Under the pieces are notes generated by a model. It worked only from the letters and a program-made list of their open reading frames with translations. It made no database searches and had not been told where the DNA came from. Made by a program: the position numbers and the translations under genes. A stretch of DNA of 64,000 nucleotides, taken from positions 415,175 to 479,174 of the forward strand of contig NZ_JACAOR010000013.1 in assembly GCF_013386115.1 (NCBI RefSeq), given 5' to 3'. Origin of the DNA: Pseudomonas gingeri. GTDB taxonomy: Bacteria > Pseudomonadota > Gammaproteobacteria > Pseudomonadales > Pseudomonadaceae. This document shows, piece by piece, positions 1-9,454 of this stretch (positions are counted from its first letter, which is position 1; each line of letters opens with the position of its first letter).

Positions 1-134
1 CGGTGGACAAGCTCAGCGTGGTGCTGGTGGCGATCATCGGTGTCCTGCTGCTGGGAGAGAAGCTCGACCTGCGGCAGTGGGGCGGCATCGGGATGATTAC
101 GGCCGGCGTGGTATTGCTAGCTTTCCGACGCTAA
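1..134 (+). CDS. C-terminal end of an EamA/DMT-family inner-membrane transporter (partial)
   Basis: An open frame enters from the left edge (first full codon at position 3) and stops with TAA at 132-134. It encodes about 43 residues containing two hydrophobic stretches separated by a short charged loop (LGEKLDLRQWGG), followed by GMITAGVVLLAF and a basic end. This pattern, a LGE motif then Q-x-x-G-x-x-x-I-x-x-G-V, is the usual last two helices of EamA (drug/metabolite transporter superfamily) permeases. The rest of the gene lies outside the window, so substrate and full length cannot be judged. The assignment rests on motif recognition only. Confidence 0.65.
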   Translation, partial: VDKLSVVLVAIIGVLLLGEKLDLRQWGGIGMITAGVVLLAFRR

Positions 135-325
135 TCCAGAAGCTTTCATACAAAGCTTGATGACATGCATGACAGACCGATGAGTATTGGTCCTGTTGCC
201 TTTCATGAAATGTTCAGCTTTGGAATGAGAGGATCAGGCAAAAGCCGGAAACACTCTCTCGCTAGCCAGTAACATTTCACCTGTGCAGTATGGCGCGCGT
301 GCACTCCACAAACGGGAATTCCCTT

Positions 326-1198
326 ATGCAACGTTTTCTTAGCATCGCCCTGGCGCTCTGCATCGGCCTGACGATGAGCCTCGACGCCAACGCCAAGCGC
401 TTTGGCGGCGGCAAAAGCATGGGCTCGGCTCCGAGCCACCAGACCAGCCAGATGGCTCCTGCCGCTGGCGCAGCCGGCGGTGCGGCGGCTGTAGGTGCGG
501 CCGGTGCCGCGGGCGCGGCGGCCAAGGCCGGCGGCGCCTCGCGCTGGCTGGGCCCATTGGCCGGCATCGCCGCCGGTGGCCTGCTCGCCTCCATGTTCAT
601 GGGCGGCGGCTTCCAGGGCATGCAGTTCTTCGACATCCTGATCATGGCGGTCATCGCTTTCGTGATCTTCCGCTTTATCGCCGCCCGTCGCCGCAAGCAG
701 CAGGAGCACCTGGCTCCGGCCGGCGCGCCGTACCAGCGTGAAGTGTTCGAACAACCGGCCCCGGCACAGAACTCGATCTTCGGCGGTTCGGCTGCCCCGG
801 CAGCGCCTCGTCGCGTGATCAACGCCCCGGCCTGGTTCAACGAGGAGCGCTTCCTGGAAGCCGCCCGCAGCCACTTCCAGTCGCTGCAGCAGCACTGGGA
901 CGCCAATGAAATGGACAAGATCGCCGAGTTCGTGACCCCGCAGATGCTGCAATTCCTCAAGCAGGAACGCGCAGACCTGGGCGACGGCTTCCAGTCCACC
1001 TACATCGACAACCTCCACGTGCAACTGGACGGCCTGGACGATCGCGCCGACAAGACCATCGCCACCCTGACCTTCAGCGGCGTGTCGAAAACCTCGCGCT
1101 TCGACCAGGGCGAGGCCTTCAGCGAAAGCTGGAACATGGAACGCCCGCAAGGCGACAACCAGCCTTGGCTGGTCGCAGGTATCCGCCAGAACGGCTGA
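326..1198 (+). CDS. Secreted or membrane-anchored Tim44-domain protein
   Basis: The 290-residue product starts with a signal peptide (MQRFLSIALALCIGL, cleavage near DANA-KR), which is why the ATG at 326 is preferred over the in-frame ATG at 290. An Ala/Gly-rich low-complexity stretch (about residues 45-80) follows, then a hydrophobic segment pair around 90-120 (FFDILIMAVIAFVIFRFI). The C-terminal 120 residues match the Tim44-like/Tim44_2 fold (ARSHFQSLQQHWDANE, LTFSGVSKT, WLVAGI). In bacteria such proteins are envelope proteins of unknown role; the mitochondrial import function of Tim44 should not be transferred. The gene stands alone and is followed by a clear terminator. Confidence 0.8.
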   Translation: MQRFLSIALALCIGLTMSLDANAKRFGGGKSMGSAPSHQTSQMAPAAGAAGGAAAVGAAGAAGAAAKAGGASRWLGPLAGIAAGGLLASMFMGGGFQGMQFFDILIMAVIAFVIFRFIAARRRKQQEHLAPAGAPYQREVFEQPAPAQNSIFGGSAAPAAPRRVINAPAWFNEERFLEAARSHFQSLQQHWDANEMDKIAEFVTPQMLQFLKQERADLGDGFQSTYIDNLHVQLDGLDDRADKTIATLTFSGVSKTSRFDQGEAFSESWNMERPQGDNQPWLVAGIRQNG

Positions 1199-1224
1199 TC
1201 CAGGCGCTTTGCCTACAGCAATAA

Positions 1225-1250
1225 AAAACCCCGGACTTGTCCGGGGTTTT
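1225..1250 (+). terminator. Rho-independent terminator after the Tim44-domain gene
   Basis: A GC-rich hairpin (AAAACCCCGGA, three-base loop region, TCCGGGGTTTT) lies 27 bases after the stop codon, with an A-run before it and a T-run at its end. It can work in both orientations but fits the upstream plus-strand gene. Confidence 0.9.
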
Positions 1251-1332
1251 GCATTTCACGATTGCACTTGTAGCAAGCTACTGTATAAAACGCGTCATAC
1301 ACACCGCGCCATGAAGCAAGAGGATTGAGGCC

Positions 1333-1740
1333 GTGGAAGAAGTCATCGAACAATTGCGTGAAGCCAACGAACCGGTACCGGTGCCCCTGGAGTTGCCCGA
1401 CGAGGACCAGTTGGTCGAAGTGGAAGAGGAGTTGTTCATCAACATTCCCTTCGTCTTCAAGGAATTCCTCCTGACCGTCAGCGACGTGGTCTATGGCAGC
1501 CTGGAGCCGGTGACCGTCACCGACCCGCAGTCCCATACCTACCTGCCCGACGTGGCCGCGAACGCCTGGGACAGCGGTGTACCGCGGGACCTGATCCCGA
1601 TCTGCCAGGACGGCGACAACTACTACTGCGTCGAGGAAGACGGCACCGTGGTGCTGTGGTCCGGCGAAGAAGAGCTGATCACCGAGGAGTCCTGGGAATC
1701 GGTCTGGCACTGGGCGCGGGACGTCTGGCTGGAAAGCTGA
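1333..1740 (+). CDS. SMI1/KNR4 (SUKH) family protein
   Basis: This is a 135-residue, strongly acidic protein starting at GTG 1333, with an AGAGG ribosome site about ten bases upstream. It shows the SUKH pattern: an N-terminal helix (EEVIEQLREANEPVPVPLELP), the E-x-x-L-x-x-x-P-x-x-F-K-E-F-L motif, L-I-P-I-C-Q-D-G-D-N-Y-Y-C and a conserved W near the end. SUKH proteins are often immunity proteins to contact-dependent toxins, but stand-alone housekeeping copies are common in Pseudomonas. No toxin gene lies next to it, so an immunity role is only a possibility. Confidence 0.75.
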   Translation: MEEVIEQLREANEPVPVPLELPDEDQLVEVEEELFINIPFVFKEFLLTVSDVVYGSLEPVTVTDPQSHTYLPDVAANAWDSGVPRDLIPICQDGDNYYCVEEDGTVVLWSGEEELITEESWESVWHWARDVWLES

Positions 1741-1761
1741 TCAACGCGACATCGCTGACCC

Positions 1762-1860
1762 GTGGGAGCCGGCTTGCCGGCGATCGCAATCTTGCGGGTG
1801 CCAGAGATCCATCGCCGCATGGCCGCCTGTGGCGGATCGCGAGCAAGCTTGCTCCCACAG
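1762..1860. repeat. REP-type palindrome pair
   Basis: Two inverted copies of the Pseudomonas GTGGGAGC repeat face each other: GTGGGAGCCGGCTTGCCGGC at 1762 and its degenerate reverse form ending GCTTGCTCCCACAG at 1860. They fill the gap between the convergent SUKH and antiporter genes. The arrangement matches a REPIN (two REPs with a spacer), which can fold into a long hairpin and may help end transcription. Confidence 0.75.
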
Positions 1861-1881
1861 GTGGAAATCGGTGCCTGGACC

Positions 1882-3645
1882 TCAGTGCCCTGCCGCATCC
1901 TTGTTGTTCTCCAGGGTCTCCAGCAGGGCGACCTGCATCCGCGTATGCACGCGGATGAACCAGCGCCACAGCACCGCCGCCACAGCCGCCGCGACCACGG
2001 CGATCAGCATGAGCAATTCGTTGGTCGGCAGGATGCTCGCCGACAGTGCCGACAGCAGCAGGAAAATCACCAGCAGCGAAAGGATCGGGATCACTTCGGC
2101 GATCACCCGGCGTACGCGCTGGGTATGCCGCCCGGCCATCTCCGGCTTCACCCCCATCTCCGCCAGCAACATCGACAGCGCCTTGAGCTTGCGATAGGCG
2201 GCGATCAGGAACGGCAGCGACAGCAGCAGCGCTCCGCCCCAGATCAATGCCTTGTGCCAGCTCGGCTCGCTGACCCAGCCTTCCAGGTAAGCGGCGATCG
2301 GCAGCGCAAAAAAGCCGCCGGCAAAGAAGATCGCCACCACCAGCGCCAGGTTGACCCCGACCTGCAGGAGGATTCGCCGGATCATCGAAGCCAGCAACGC
2401 GCCTTCGCCCTGGGGCTGAATGCTGCGCAACCACTCGCCGTAGAGGCTGAACACCCGCCCGATACGACGCGGCACCACCGCGGCCAGCTTCAGCGACAGC
2501 GGGTCCGCCGCCCGGATCAGGTAGGGCGTGAGCAAGGTGGTGATCACCGATACCGCCACGGCCACCGGATAGAGGAAGTGGCTGGTCACCTGCAGGGTCA
2601 TGCCCAGCGCGGCAATGATGAAAGAAAACTCGCCGATCTGCGAAAGCCCCATGCCGACCCGTAGCGAAGTACGGCCGTCATTGCCGGCGATAAAGGCCCC
2701 CAGGCCGCAGGAGAGCATCTTGCCCAGCACCACCGCCACGGTGATCACGGCAATCGGCCAGGCGTAGTCGAGCAGCACCGCCGGATCGAGCATCAGGCCG
2801 ATGGCGACGAAAAAGATGGCGCTGAACAGGTCGCGAACCGGCTCGATCAGGCGTTCGATCTTCAGCAACTGGCGCGATTCGGCCATGATCGCGCCGATCA
2901 GGAACGCCCCCAGCACCATGCTGTATTCGAGCCTCACCACCAGCAGGCAGAAACCGAAACACAGCCCCAGCACGGTGATCAGCAGCATCTCGTTGCTTTC
3001 GAAGCGGGCCACATAAGCCAGCAGCCGCGGCACCAGCAGGATCCCGATCACCAGGGCGACAATCATGAACAACGACAGCTTGCCGACGGTGGAGAAGACT
3101 TCGCCGGAACTCACCGTGCCGCTGACGGCGATGCTCGACAGCAGGGCGATGATGCCGATGCCGAGGATATCCTCGACGATCAGCACGCCGAAGATCAGCT
3201 GCGCGAAGCGCTGGTTCTTCATCTTCAGGTCATTGAGCGCCTTGACGATGATGGTGGTCGAGGAAATCGCCAGGATCGCCCCGAGGAACAGCGAATCCAT
3301 GGTGTTCCAGTCGAACCAGCGGCCGATCTCGTAGCCGATCCAGATCATCAGGACGATTTCCAGGAACGCCGCGATAAACGCCGTCGCCCCGACCTTGAAC
3401 AACTTGCCCAGGCTGAACTCCAGCCCCAGGCAGAACATCAGGAAGATCACCCCGAGTTCGGCCAGGGTCTTGATGGTCTCTTCGTCATGGATCAGGCCGA
3501 AAGGCGGCGTGTGCGGGCCGATGATGAAACCGGCGACGATATAGCCGAGGACCACCGGCTGCTTGAAGCGGTGGAACAGAATGGTGACTACACCCGCCAC
3601 CAGCATGATCACGGCCAGGTCCTGAATAAAACTGATGGCATGCAT
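1882..3645 (-). CDS. Kef-like monovalent cation:proton antiporter (CPA2 family)
   Basis: The 587-residue product is a polytopic inner-membrane protein. Residues 1-380 carry the CPA2 Na+/H+ exchanger fold (PVVLGYIVAGFIIGP, GVIFLMFCLGLEFSLGKL, SSTTIIVKAL, GMGLSQIGEFSFI). The start at 3645 is chosen because AAGGAG lies ten bases upstream; a longer in-frame start at 3684 lacks this. Unlike KefB/KefC there is no C-terminal Rossmann RCK/TrkA-N domain. Instead about 200 further residues hold roughly four more membrane segments and a basic linker, so the glutathione gating of Kef is unlikely. It probably exchanges K+ or Na+ for protons; the ion cannot be told from sequence. A perfect inverted repeat lies in its promoter region. 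Confidence 0.8.
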   Translation of the reverse strand: MHAISFIQDLAVIMLVAGVVTILFHRFKQPVVLGYIVAGFIIGPHTPPFGLIHDEETIKTLAELGVIFLMFCLGLEFSLGKLFKVGATAFIAAFLEIVLMIWIGYEIGRWFDWNTMDSLFLGAILAISSTTIIVKALNDLKMKNQRFAQLIFGVLIVEDILGIGIIALLSSIAVSGTVSSGEVFSTVGKLSLFMIVALVIGILLVPRLLAYVARFESNEMLLITVLGLCFGFCLLVVRLEYSMVLGAFLIGAIMAESRQLLKIERLIEPVRDLFSAIFFVAIGLMLDPAVLLDYAWPIAVITVAVVLGKMLSCGLGAFIAGNDGRTSLRVGMGLSQIGEFSFIIAALGMTLQVTSHFLYPVAVAVSVITTLLTPYLIRAADPLSLKLAAVVPRRIGRVFSLYGEWLRSIQPQGEGALLASMIRRILLQVGVNLALVVAIFFAGGFFALPIAAYLEGWVSEPSWHKALIWGGALLLSLPFLIAAYRKLKALSMLLAEMGVKPEMAGRHTQRVRRVIAEVIPILSLLVIFLLLSALSASILPTNELLMLIAVVAAAVAAVLWRWFIRVHTRMQVALLETLENNKDAAGH

Positions 3646-3686
3646 GGCGTGACGCTCCTTGTGTTTTCGCGAACAACCGGACAACC

Positions 3687-3711
3687 GCTCACAACTCCAT
3701 CAGTTGTGAGC
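3687..3711. promoter_or_regulatory. Perfect 10-bp inverted repeat upstream of the Kef-like antiporter
   Basis: GCTCACAACT and AGTTGTGAGC are separated by five bases. The element is about 42 bases upstream of the antiporter start, where a repressor operator or a 5'-leader hairpin would lie. No T-run follows, so it does not look like a terminator. The binding protein, if any, is unknown. The rest of the 3646-3930 gap holds the divergent promoters and shows no other clear element. Confidence 0.45.
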
Positions 3712-3930
3712 GATCACCGTTCCAGGTGTAAGAATTTTCTATGGCATGGCTTTTTGAAGGTTAACACCGGGACTTCCGACAAAAAGCCGGTGCAATATGT
3801 AGAAACAGATCCCCGGGTGCGTGACGATGGCCCGATCGGCGGCGTCCCGTTATCGAGCGTCTGAGAAAATGAAGCAAGCGCCCGCAGAGGTGCCTGAACC
3901 CGTCCCTGCCTACCCTACCGTGAGCGTGCT

Positions 3931-4416
3931 ATGGAACCCGGAAATGCCCAGCTGTCGATGACCGTTTTGATGACCCCGGATATGGCCAACTTCTCCGGCA
4001 ATGTCCACGGTGGCACCCTGCTCAAGTACCTCGATGAAGTGGCTTACGCCTGCGCCAGCCGTTATGCCGGCCGCTACGTGGTGACCCTGTCGGTGGACCA
4101 GGTGATTTTCCGCGAGCCGATCCATGTCGGCGAGCTGGTGACCTTTCTCGCCTCGGTCAACTACACCGGCAACACCTCGATGGAGGTGGGCATCAAGGTG
4201 GTGACGGAGAACATCCGCGAGCGTTCGGTGCGCCATACCAACAGCTGCTTCTTCACCATGGTCGCGGTGGATGACCAGCGCAAGCCGGCGCCGGTCCCGC
4301 CGTTGCAGCCGCAGACCAGCGAGGACAAGCGGCGCTTCATCCAGGCGCAGCAGCGCCGGCAGATTCGCCAGGAACTGGAAAAGCGCTACCAGGAAATCAA
4401 GGCCGACGCACCCTAG
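3931..4416 (+). CDS. Acyl-CoA thioesterase (hotdog fold, YciA/BACH-like)
   Basis: The 161-residue protein contains the HotDog_ACOT core. NVHGGTLLKYLDEVAYACA carries the conserved His-Gly-Gly and catalytic Asp region, followed by VTLSVDQVIFREPIHVGELVTF and MEVGIKVVTENI. These enzymes hydrolyse acyl-CoA to free acid and CoA in the cytoplasm, usually as hexamers. About 35 residues beyond the core form a basic, Gln/Arg-rich tail that is probably helical. It is a single gene between the antiporter and REP repeats; substrate chain length cannot be read from sequence. Confidence 0.85.
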   Translation: MEPGNAQLSMTVLMTPDMANFSGNVHGGTLLKYLDEVAYACASRYAGRYVVTLSVDQVIFREPIHVGELVTFLASVNYTGNTSMEVGIKVVTENIRERSVRHTNSCFFTMVAVDDQRKPAPVPPLQPQTSEDKRRFIQAQQRRQIRQELEKRYQEIKADAP

Positions 4417-4477
4417 CGGTAAGGGCCTGGGAGCTGTGCTTTCTGGGCGCAGTCTTGCGCAGGAACAGGCTTGTTGT

Positions 4478-4612
4478 GGGAGCAGGCCTGTGTGAGAGCG
4501 GGCTTATGTGGGAGCAGGCTTGTCTGAGAGCGGGCTTATGTGGGAGCGGGCTTGCCCGCGAAAGGGCCCTGAAGGGCGCAACAAGCTTCGCGGGCAAGCC
4601 CGCTCCCACAGG
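4478..4612. repeat. Cluster of REP-type repeats (GTGGGAGCGGGCTTG family)
   Basis: At least four direct or partial copies of a GTGGGAGCGGGCTT-like unit occur in a row (near 4478, 4510 and 4540 and degenerate TGAGAGCGGGCTTATG copies). The last faces an inverted copy ending GCAAGCCCGCTCCCACAG at 4612. This is a REPIN with extra tandem, decayed copies between the convergent thioesterase and pdxY genes. Confidence 0.7.
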
Positions 4613-4626
4613 ATCCAGACAACGCC

Positions 4627-5499
4627 CTACACGCTGATCGGCAACGCCTCGAAGCGCACCCGTGGATGGGCAATGCGATCCTGGGCGCGCACCAGTTCCA
4701 GTTCGTAACTGGCGCAGGCCTGGGTTTCCAGCAGGACCTCATGCACCGCGGCGGCCGTGAACTCGAATGCCGCCACCAGGCTGTCGCCCAGCAGCACGCG
4801 CGCCAGGAACAGGCCCGAGGTCAGGTCGCCGACACCCACCGGCTGGCGTGGAAACGCCAGCAACGGACGGCGCAGGTGCCAGTTGCCTTCGGCGGTCACC
4901 AGGAGCATTTCGAAGCTGTCCTCGGGTTTGCCCGGGTAGGCCAGGTGCTTCACCAGCACCACCTTCGGCCCGCGAGCCAGCAGGCTGCGCGCCATTGCCA
5001 GGCAATCGAACAACGACTGTGGCGAACGCCCGCAGAAACTGTCCAGCTCCAGCTGGTTGGGGCAGAGGATATCGGCCATCGCCGCCGCTTCCTGCAGCAG
5101 GAAATCGCTGACTTCCGTCGGCACGCTGCAACCCTTCTCCGGATGGCCCATCACCGGATCGCACAGGTACAGGGCCTTCGGGTTGGCCGCCTTGATCCGC
5201 GCCACACCGCTGAGAATCGAGCGGCCCTGGGCGGCACTGCCCAGGTAACCCGACAGCACCGCATCGCAGTTGCCCAGCTCGCCGATGGCGGCAATGCCCT
5301 CCACCAGTTCGGGAATCTGATGGGGCGCCAGCACCTCCCCGGCCCACTGCCCGTACTGGGTGTGGTTGGAGAACTGCACGGTGTTCAATGGCCAGACATT
5401 CACCCCGACTCGCTGCATGGGAAAAACCGCCGCACTGTTGCCGGCATGGCCGAAAACCACATGGGATTGAATGGCGAGCAGATGAGGAGTGCGTTTCAT
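4627..5499 (-). CDS. pdxY: Pyridoxal kinase PdxY
   Basis: The 290-residue product belongs to the ribokinase-like vitamin B6 kinases. It phosphorylates pyridoxal (and possibly pyridoxamine) with ATP in the salvage pathway to PLP. Visible motifs are SHVVFGHAGNSAAVFPMQRVG at the start, FSNHTQYGQW, DPVMGHPEKGC, CPNQLEL and the C-terminal anion-hole motif GVGDLTSGLFLA with the catalytic Asp. The start at 5499 gives the canonical N-terminus and has GGGAATCCGGA upstream; an upstream in-frame ATG at 5529 would add ten atypical residues. Length is normal for PdxY (about 287). Confidence 0.93.
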   Translation of the reverse strand: MKRTPHLLAIQSHVVFGHAGNSAAVFPMQRVGVNVWPLNTVQFSNHTQYGQWAGEVLAPHQIPELVEGIAAIGELGNCDAVLSGYLGSAAQGRSILSGVARIKAANPKALYLCDPVMGHPEKGCSVPTEVSDFLLQEAAAMADILCPNQLELDSFCGRSPQSLFDCLAMARSLLARGPKVVLVKHLAYPGKPEDSFEMLLVTAEGNWHLRRPLLAFPRQPVGVGDLTSGLFLARVLLGDSLVAAFEFTAAAVHEVLLETQACASYELELVRAQDRIAHPRVRFEALPISV

Positions 5500-5613
5500 T
5501 CCGGATTCCCGAAAGGCAGATGGATTCAAGCCGCGCAGTATGCGACGAAACAGAGCCTGTACGACAGGCCGGCGAGCCAGTTAAGCTGCTCTCAACTTGT
5601 TGGAGTGGCGTTC

Positions 5614-6018
5614 ATGCTGACCCTGGGAAATATGTTCGTGCTGATGTTGCTGGCGACCGGCGCAGCCTGGCTCTGGCACAACCACGGCCTGCGCGAACGG
5701 GCCCTGGAGCGGGTCAAGCAGCACTGCGCCCGACTGGATCTGGAATTGCTCGACGGCGCGGTAGCCCTCAAGCGTATCGGCTTCGTCCGCGACGCCAATG
5801 GCCGGCGGCGCCTGGCCAGGATCTACAACTTCGAATTCACCGTCACCGGCGACCAGCGCCATGTGGGCACCATTACCCAGTTCGGCGCCCACAGTGCGCA
5901 GATCGAGCTACCGCCCTACCCGTTCGACGCCAAGCCCGACCTGCCCAGCGCCGAGGTGATCGAGCTGAGCCAGTGGCGCCAGGATCATCCCAAGGACCAC
6001 AGCCGGTCGCACCACTGA
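5614..6018 (+). CDS. DUF3301 family single-span membrane protein
   Basis: The 134-residue product has one N-terminal membrane helix (MLTLGNMFVLMLLATGAAWLW) and a soluble domain with CARLDLELLDGAVALKRIGF and RIYNFEFTVTGDQRHVGTI, a pattern known from gammaproteobacterial DUF3301 proteins. GGAG eight bases upstream of 5614 fixes the start. Function of the family is unknown. It is divergent from pdxY with about 115 bases between the starts. Confidence 0.75.
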   Translation: MLTLGNMFVLMLLATGAAWLWHNHGLRERALERVKQHCARLDLELLDGAVALKRIGFVRDANGRRRLARIYNFEFTVTGDQRHVGTITQFGAHSAQIELPPYPFDAKPDLPSAEVIELSQWRQDHPKDHSRSHH

Positions 6019-6028
6019 ACCGTCGGGG

Positions 6029-6165
6029 TTAGCGCTGGTTTGCCAGCGATCGCGCTGCCGGTCTTATTGCCATCATCGCCAGCAAGCCGGCTCCCACCAG
6101 GGCCGGTCAAGGCAATATCTCTGCGGTGAAACACCGACCTGTGGGAGCCGGCTTGCTGGCGATAG
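6029..6165. repeat. REP-type repeats between DUF3301 and the COG0523 gene
   Basis: Three units of the GTGGGAGCCGGCTTGCTGGCGAT family occur: a degenerate one at about 6029, an inverted copy near 6075-6100 (CGCCAGCAAGCCGGCTCCCAC) and a direct copy near 6140-6165. They fill the convergent intergenic gap. Confidence 0.65.
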
Positions 6166-6185
6166 CGATATCCCGCTCACCCTGA

Positions 6186-7163
6186 TCAACCCTGCAAACG
6201 ACAACCCGCCATTCCCGCCTTAAGCCGTTCGATCTCCTGCTTTTCAGCGAAAATCAGCTCAAGTCGCGAATCCCGCCGCCATTCACTGGGTTGCCAGTGC
6301 CACGACGAGTTATCCACAGCGTTGCTGGAAACCCACCCGGCGGGGCTGTGGATAACCAACTTGGCCCTGAGCCAGTCCAGGCCTGACAACCACTGGCGGA
6401 TACGCTCGGGGTCCAGTTGCTGGCTCGGATGCCAGCGCCAGCCGATGCTCCAGTTGCCTTCCTGGACATGCTCCAGGCAGATCGGCTGGGTCGGATCGGT
6501 CCAGATCGCCGACAGCACCACGTTCGCCGGGGCCGCCGGCAATGTCTCCGGCTCATGCGCCTCGCCCGCTGGCGGCGCGGCCAGCGCCAACAACTCGCCC
6601 AGATCCAACGCCCCTTGCTCGGTCCAGCGCACCGGACATTCCGGCAAGCGTGCCAGGGCCCGCCCGCGTTCAACCTCGTCCAGCCCCTGCGACTTGTTCA
6701 ACAGCAGCAGGCCGGCGAGCGCCAGGGCCTCCTGCTGCGAGTCGGGCAAGGGTTTGCCCGCCGCCAGCGCCCGCGCATCGAGCACCAGTACACAGGGCTG
6801 CAAGCTCAGGACCCCGAGCCAGGGCGCCGCCCCCAGCTGCCGGAGAATCTGTGCCGGATGACCGAGGCCGGAGGGTTCGATGAACAGTCGGTCCGGCCTG
6901 GCCTTGCGCAACAGCCGGCCGAGTCCGACCTGGAAGGGCGCGCCATTGACGCAACACACGCAACCGCCAGCCACCTCGCCCAGTGCGATACCATCGTCGG
7001 CCCGGGTCAGCAGCGCGGCATCGAGGCCGATCTGGCCGAACTCGTTGATCAGCACCGCCCACCGCTCGCCCTGGGGTTTCTGCGCCAGCAGGTGGCGAAT
7101 CAGGCTGGTCTTGCCGGCACCGAGGGGACCGGCGATGACATGCGTGGGAATGTTCTGCAACAT
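6186..7163 (-). CDS. CobW/COG0523-family GTPase, probable zinc-related metallochaperone
   Basis: The 325-residue protein has the G3E GTPase features: Walker A GPLGAGKTSLIRH near residue 14, the metal-binding C-x-C-C motif as GGCVCCVNGAP near 65-72, a D-R-L-F-I-E-P-S-G-L-G-H segment and NKSQ as the guanine-specificity motif. COG0523 proteins use GTP hydrolysis to deliver Zn, Co or other metals to target proteins. It is more divergent and shorter than the neighbouring ZigA and lacks a His-rich loop. Its position beside dksA2, zigA and folE2 suggests a role under zinc limitation. No Zur box was seen right before it, so control is uncertain. Its 3' half contains two inverted DnaA-box sequences. 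Confidence 0.85.
   Translation of the reverse strand: MLQNIPTHVIAGPLGAGKTSLIRHLLAQKPQGERWAVLINEFGQIGLDAALLTRADDGIALGEVAGGCVCCVNGAPFQVGLGRLLRKARPDRLFIEPSGLGHPAQILRQLGAAPWLGVLSLQPCVLVLDARALAAGKPLPDSQQEALALAGLLLLNKSQGLDEVERGRALARLPECPVRWTEQGALDLGELLALAAPPAGEAHEPETLPAAPANVVLSAIWTDPTQPICLEHVQEGNWSIGWRWHPSQQLDPERIRQWLSGLDWLRAKLVIHSPAGWVSSNAVDNSSWHWQPSEWRRDSRLELIFAEKQEIERLKAGMAGCRLQG
6310..6355. other. Two perfect DnaA-box sequences in inverted orientation inside the COG0523 gene
   Basis: TTATCCACA at 6310-6318 and TGTGGATAA at 6347-6355 match the DnaA consensus exactly and form the arms of a longer inverted repeat (GTTATCCACAGC and GCTGTGGATAAC). Both lie in coding sequence, so they may be coincidental; binding is not shown. 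Confidence 0.5.
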
Positions 7164-7195
7164 AAGTGGACCGATAGGCTTGAAGGGGTGAATGA

Positions 7196-7555
7196 ATGAT
7201 GCGGTCGATTGGCCTGGGGCTGCTGCTGGCGCTGGGTTCGAGCCAGGTCCTGGCGCAAGCCTGCGTAGTCCGCAGCCATGGCGAACGGCTCGACGTCAAA
7301 GTCTGCCAGGAAAACCTCAATATCCCGGCCAAGCTGTTCAGCGATGGCTTCTGCCAGCCGAACCTGCCGGGACAGAAGGTCGAGGTCGAATACGTCGAAC
7401 AGTGTCCGGGCGGCTCGTTTGGCGTCTGCCGCAACGCCCAGGTAGCCAATATGCCTTACCGCCAGAATATTCACTATTACGGCGTGGCGACGGACGCGGC
7501 GTACCTCAGGCCGTTCTGTGAAGGCCAGAGCGGCGGACAGTGGCAAACGCCATAG
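7196..7555 (+). CDS. Small secreted Cys-rich protein of unknown function
   Basis: The 119-residue product starts at 7196 with AAGGGG seven bases upstream. It has a signal peptide (MMRSIGLGLLLALGSSQVLA, cleavage before QAC). The mature part, about 100 residues, has six Cys, compatible with three disulfides in the periplasm. I do not recognise a family. It is divergent from the COG0523 gene (32 bases between starts) and convergent with the DUF1826 gene, inside the zinc-starvation island. A role in periplasmic metal handling is possible by location only. Confidence 0.65.
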   Translation: MMRSIGLGLLLALGSSQVLAQACVVRSHGERLDVKVCQENLNIPAKLFSDGFCQPNLPGQKVEVEYVEQCPGGSFGVCRNAQVANMPYRQNIHYYGVATDAAYLRPFCEGQSGGQWQTP

Positions 7556-7565
7556 CGACCGCGGC

Positions 7566-8215
7566 TCAGGCCAGCCAATCCAGGGTCAGGATCAGACGGC
7601 GCCCGCCTTCGGCCACCTGCGGCGAGCGGTGCACCAGGCCAAAGCCTTCGTTGCCATGCCAGCGTTCCCCCTTGAGCAACGCCACCGCACCGCTGTCCAC
7701 CTGGCGGATCAGCGCCGCCGCCGTGGGCTCTGCCGCCGGATTGCCCAGCTGCCGGCGATCGATCGCGCCCTCCTCCAACCATTCGCTGCCCACCCCGGCG
7801 TAGGTGGTGATCAACCTGACCGGCACATGGTCGACGTGAAAGCGCGGGCACATGGCCTTGTCCAGCACCCGCAGGCGCAAGCCGATCCGCCGCGCCCCCA
7901 GCAGGCAGGCGTAGGCACTGACCAGCCAGGACACGTCGGTCAGAAAACCTTCGTAGCCTTCCAGGTCATTGAAGCCCGACGCCAGCCCCTGCAGATTCGG
8001 CATGGCGTCGTCATCGGCCATCTCCAGGATCAGGGACTCCGCCAGCGGCTCGCCCAGGGACAGCAGCAGGTGGGCGAAATCGGCGATATGGCTGGGCAAC
8101 TGGCGCTGCCAGACTGCCAGGTTGACGCCATCTTCAAAGATCTCGCCGAGTACGGTGGGGGTCTCGCCCCGGACCTGGCGAACCGATGTCTGCGCCTGCA
8201 AGCGCGGCGCCAGCA

Positions 8216-8216
<1 letters not shown>
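7566..8216 (-). CDS. DUF1826 domain protein, co-translated with zigA
   Basis: The 216-residue product starts at 8216, where its ATG shares one base with the zigA stop (TGATG). This implies translational coupling and selects this start over an ATG at 8243. It shows DUF1826 features: WLVSAYACLLGARRIGLRLRVLDKAMCPRFHVDHVPVRLITTYAG and ALLKGERWHGNEGFGLVHRSP. The conserved C-P-x-F-H-x-D-x-V-x-x-R and H-R-S-P elements resemble a metal-binding site, perhaps of a cupin or 2-oxoglutarate-oxygenase-like fold. The function is unknown. Linkage to COG0523 genes is a known genomic association of the family and places it in zinc homeostasis. Confidence 0.8.
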
Positions 8217-9427
<1,211 letters not shown>

Positions 9428-9454
9428 GGTTGATTCCTCATCAGGTCGGCCGGG

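Noticed and set aside
1333..1740. SUKH protein as part of a toxin-immunity system
   Set aside because: No toxin, Rhs, CdiA or VgrG-like gene is nearby, so only the family is reported.
4478..4612. Tandem repeats considered as a CRISPR array
   Set aside because: Repeat units are imperfect REP palindromes without regular spacers, and no cas genes are present.
7164..7195. Possible Zur box before the first COG0523 gene
   Set aside because: The 32-base divergent gap contains no GTTATA/TATAAC-like half-sites.
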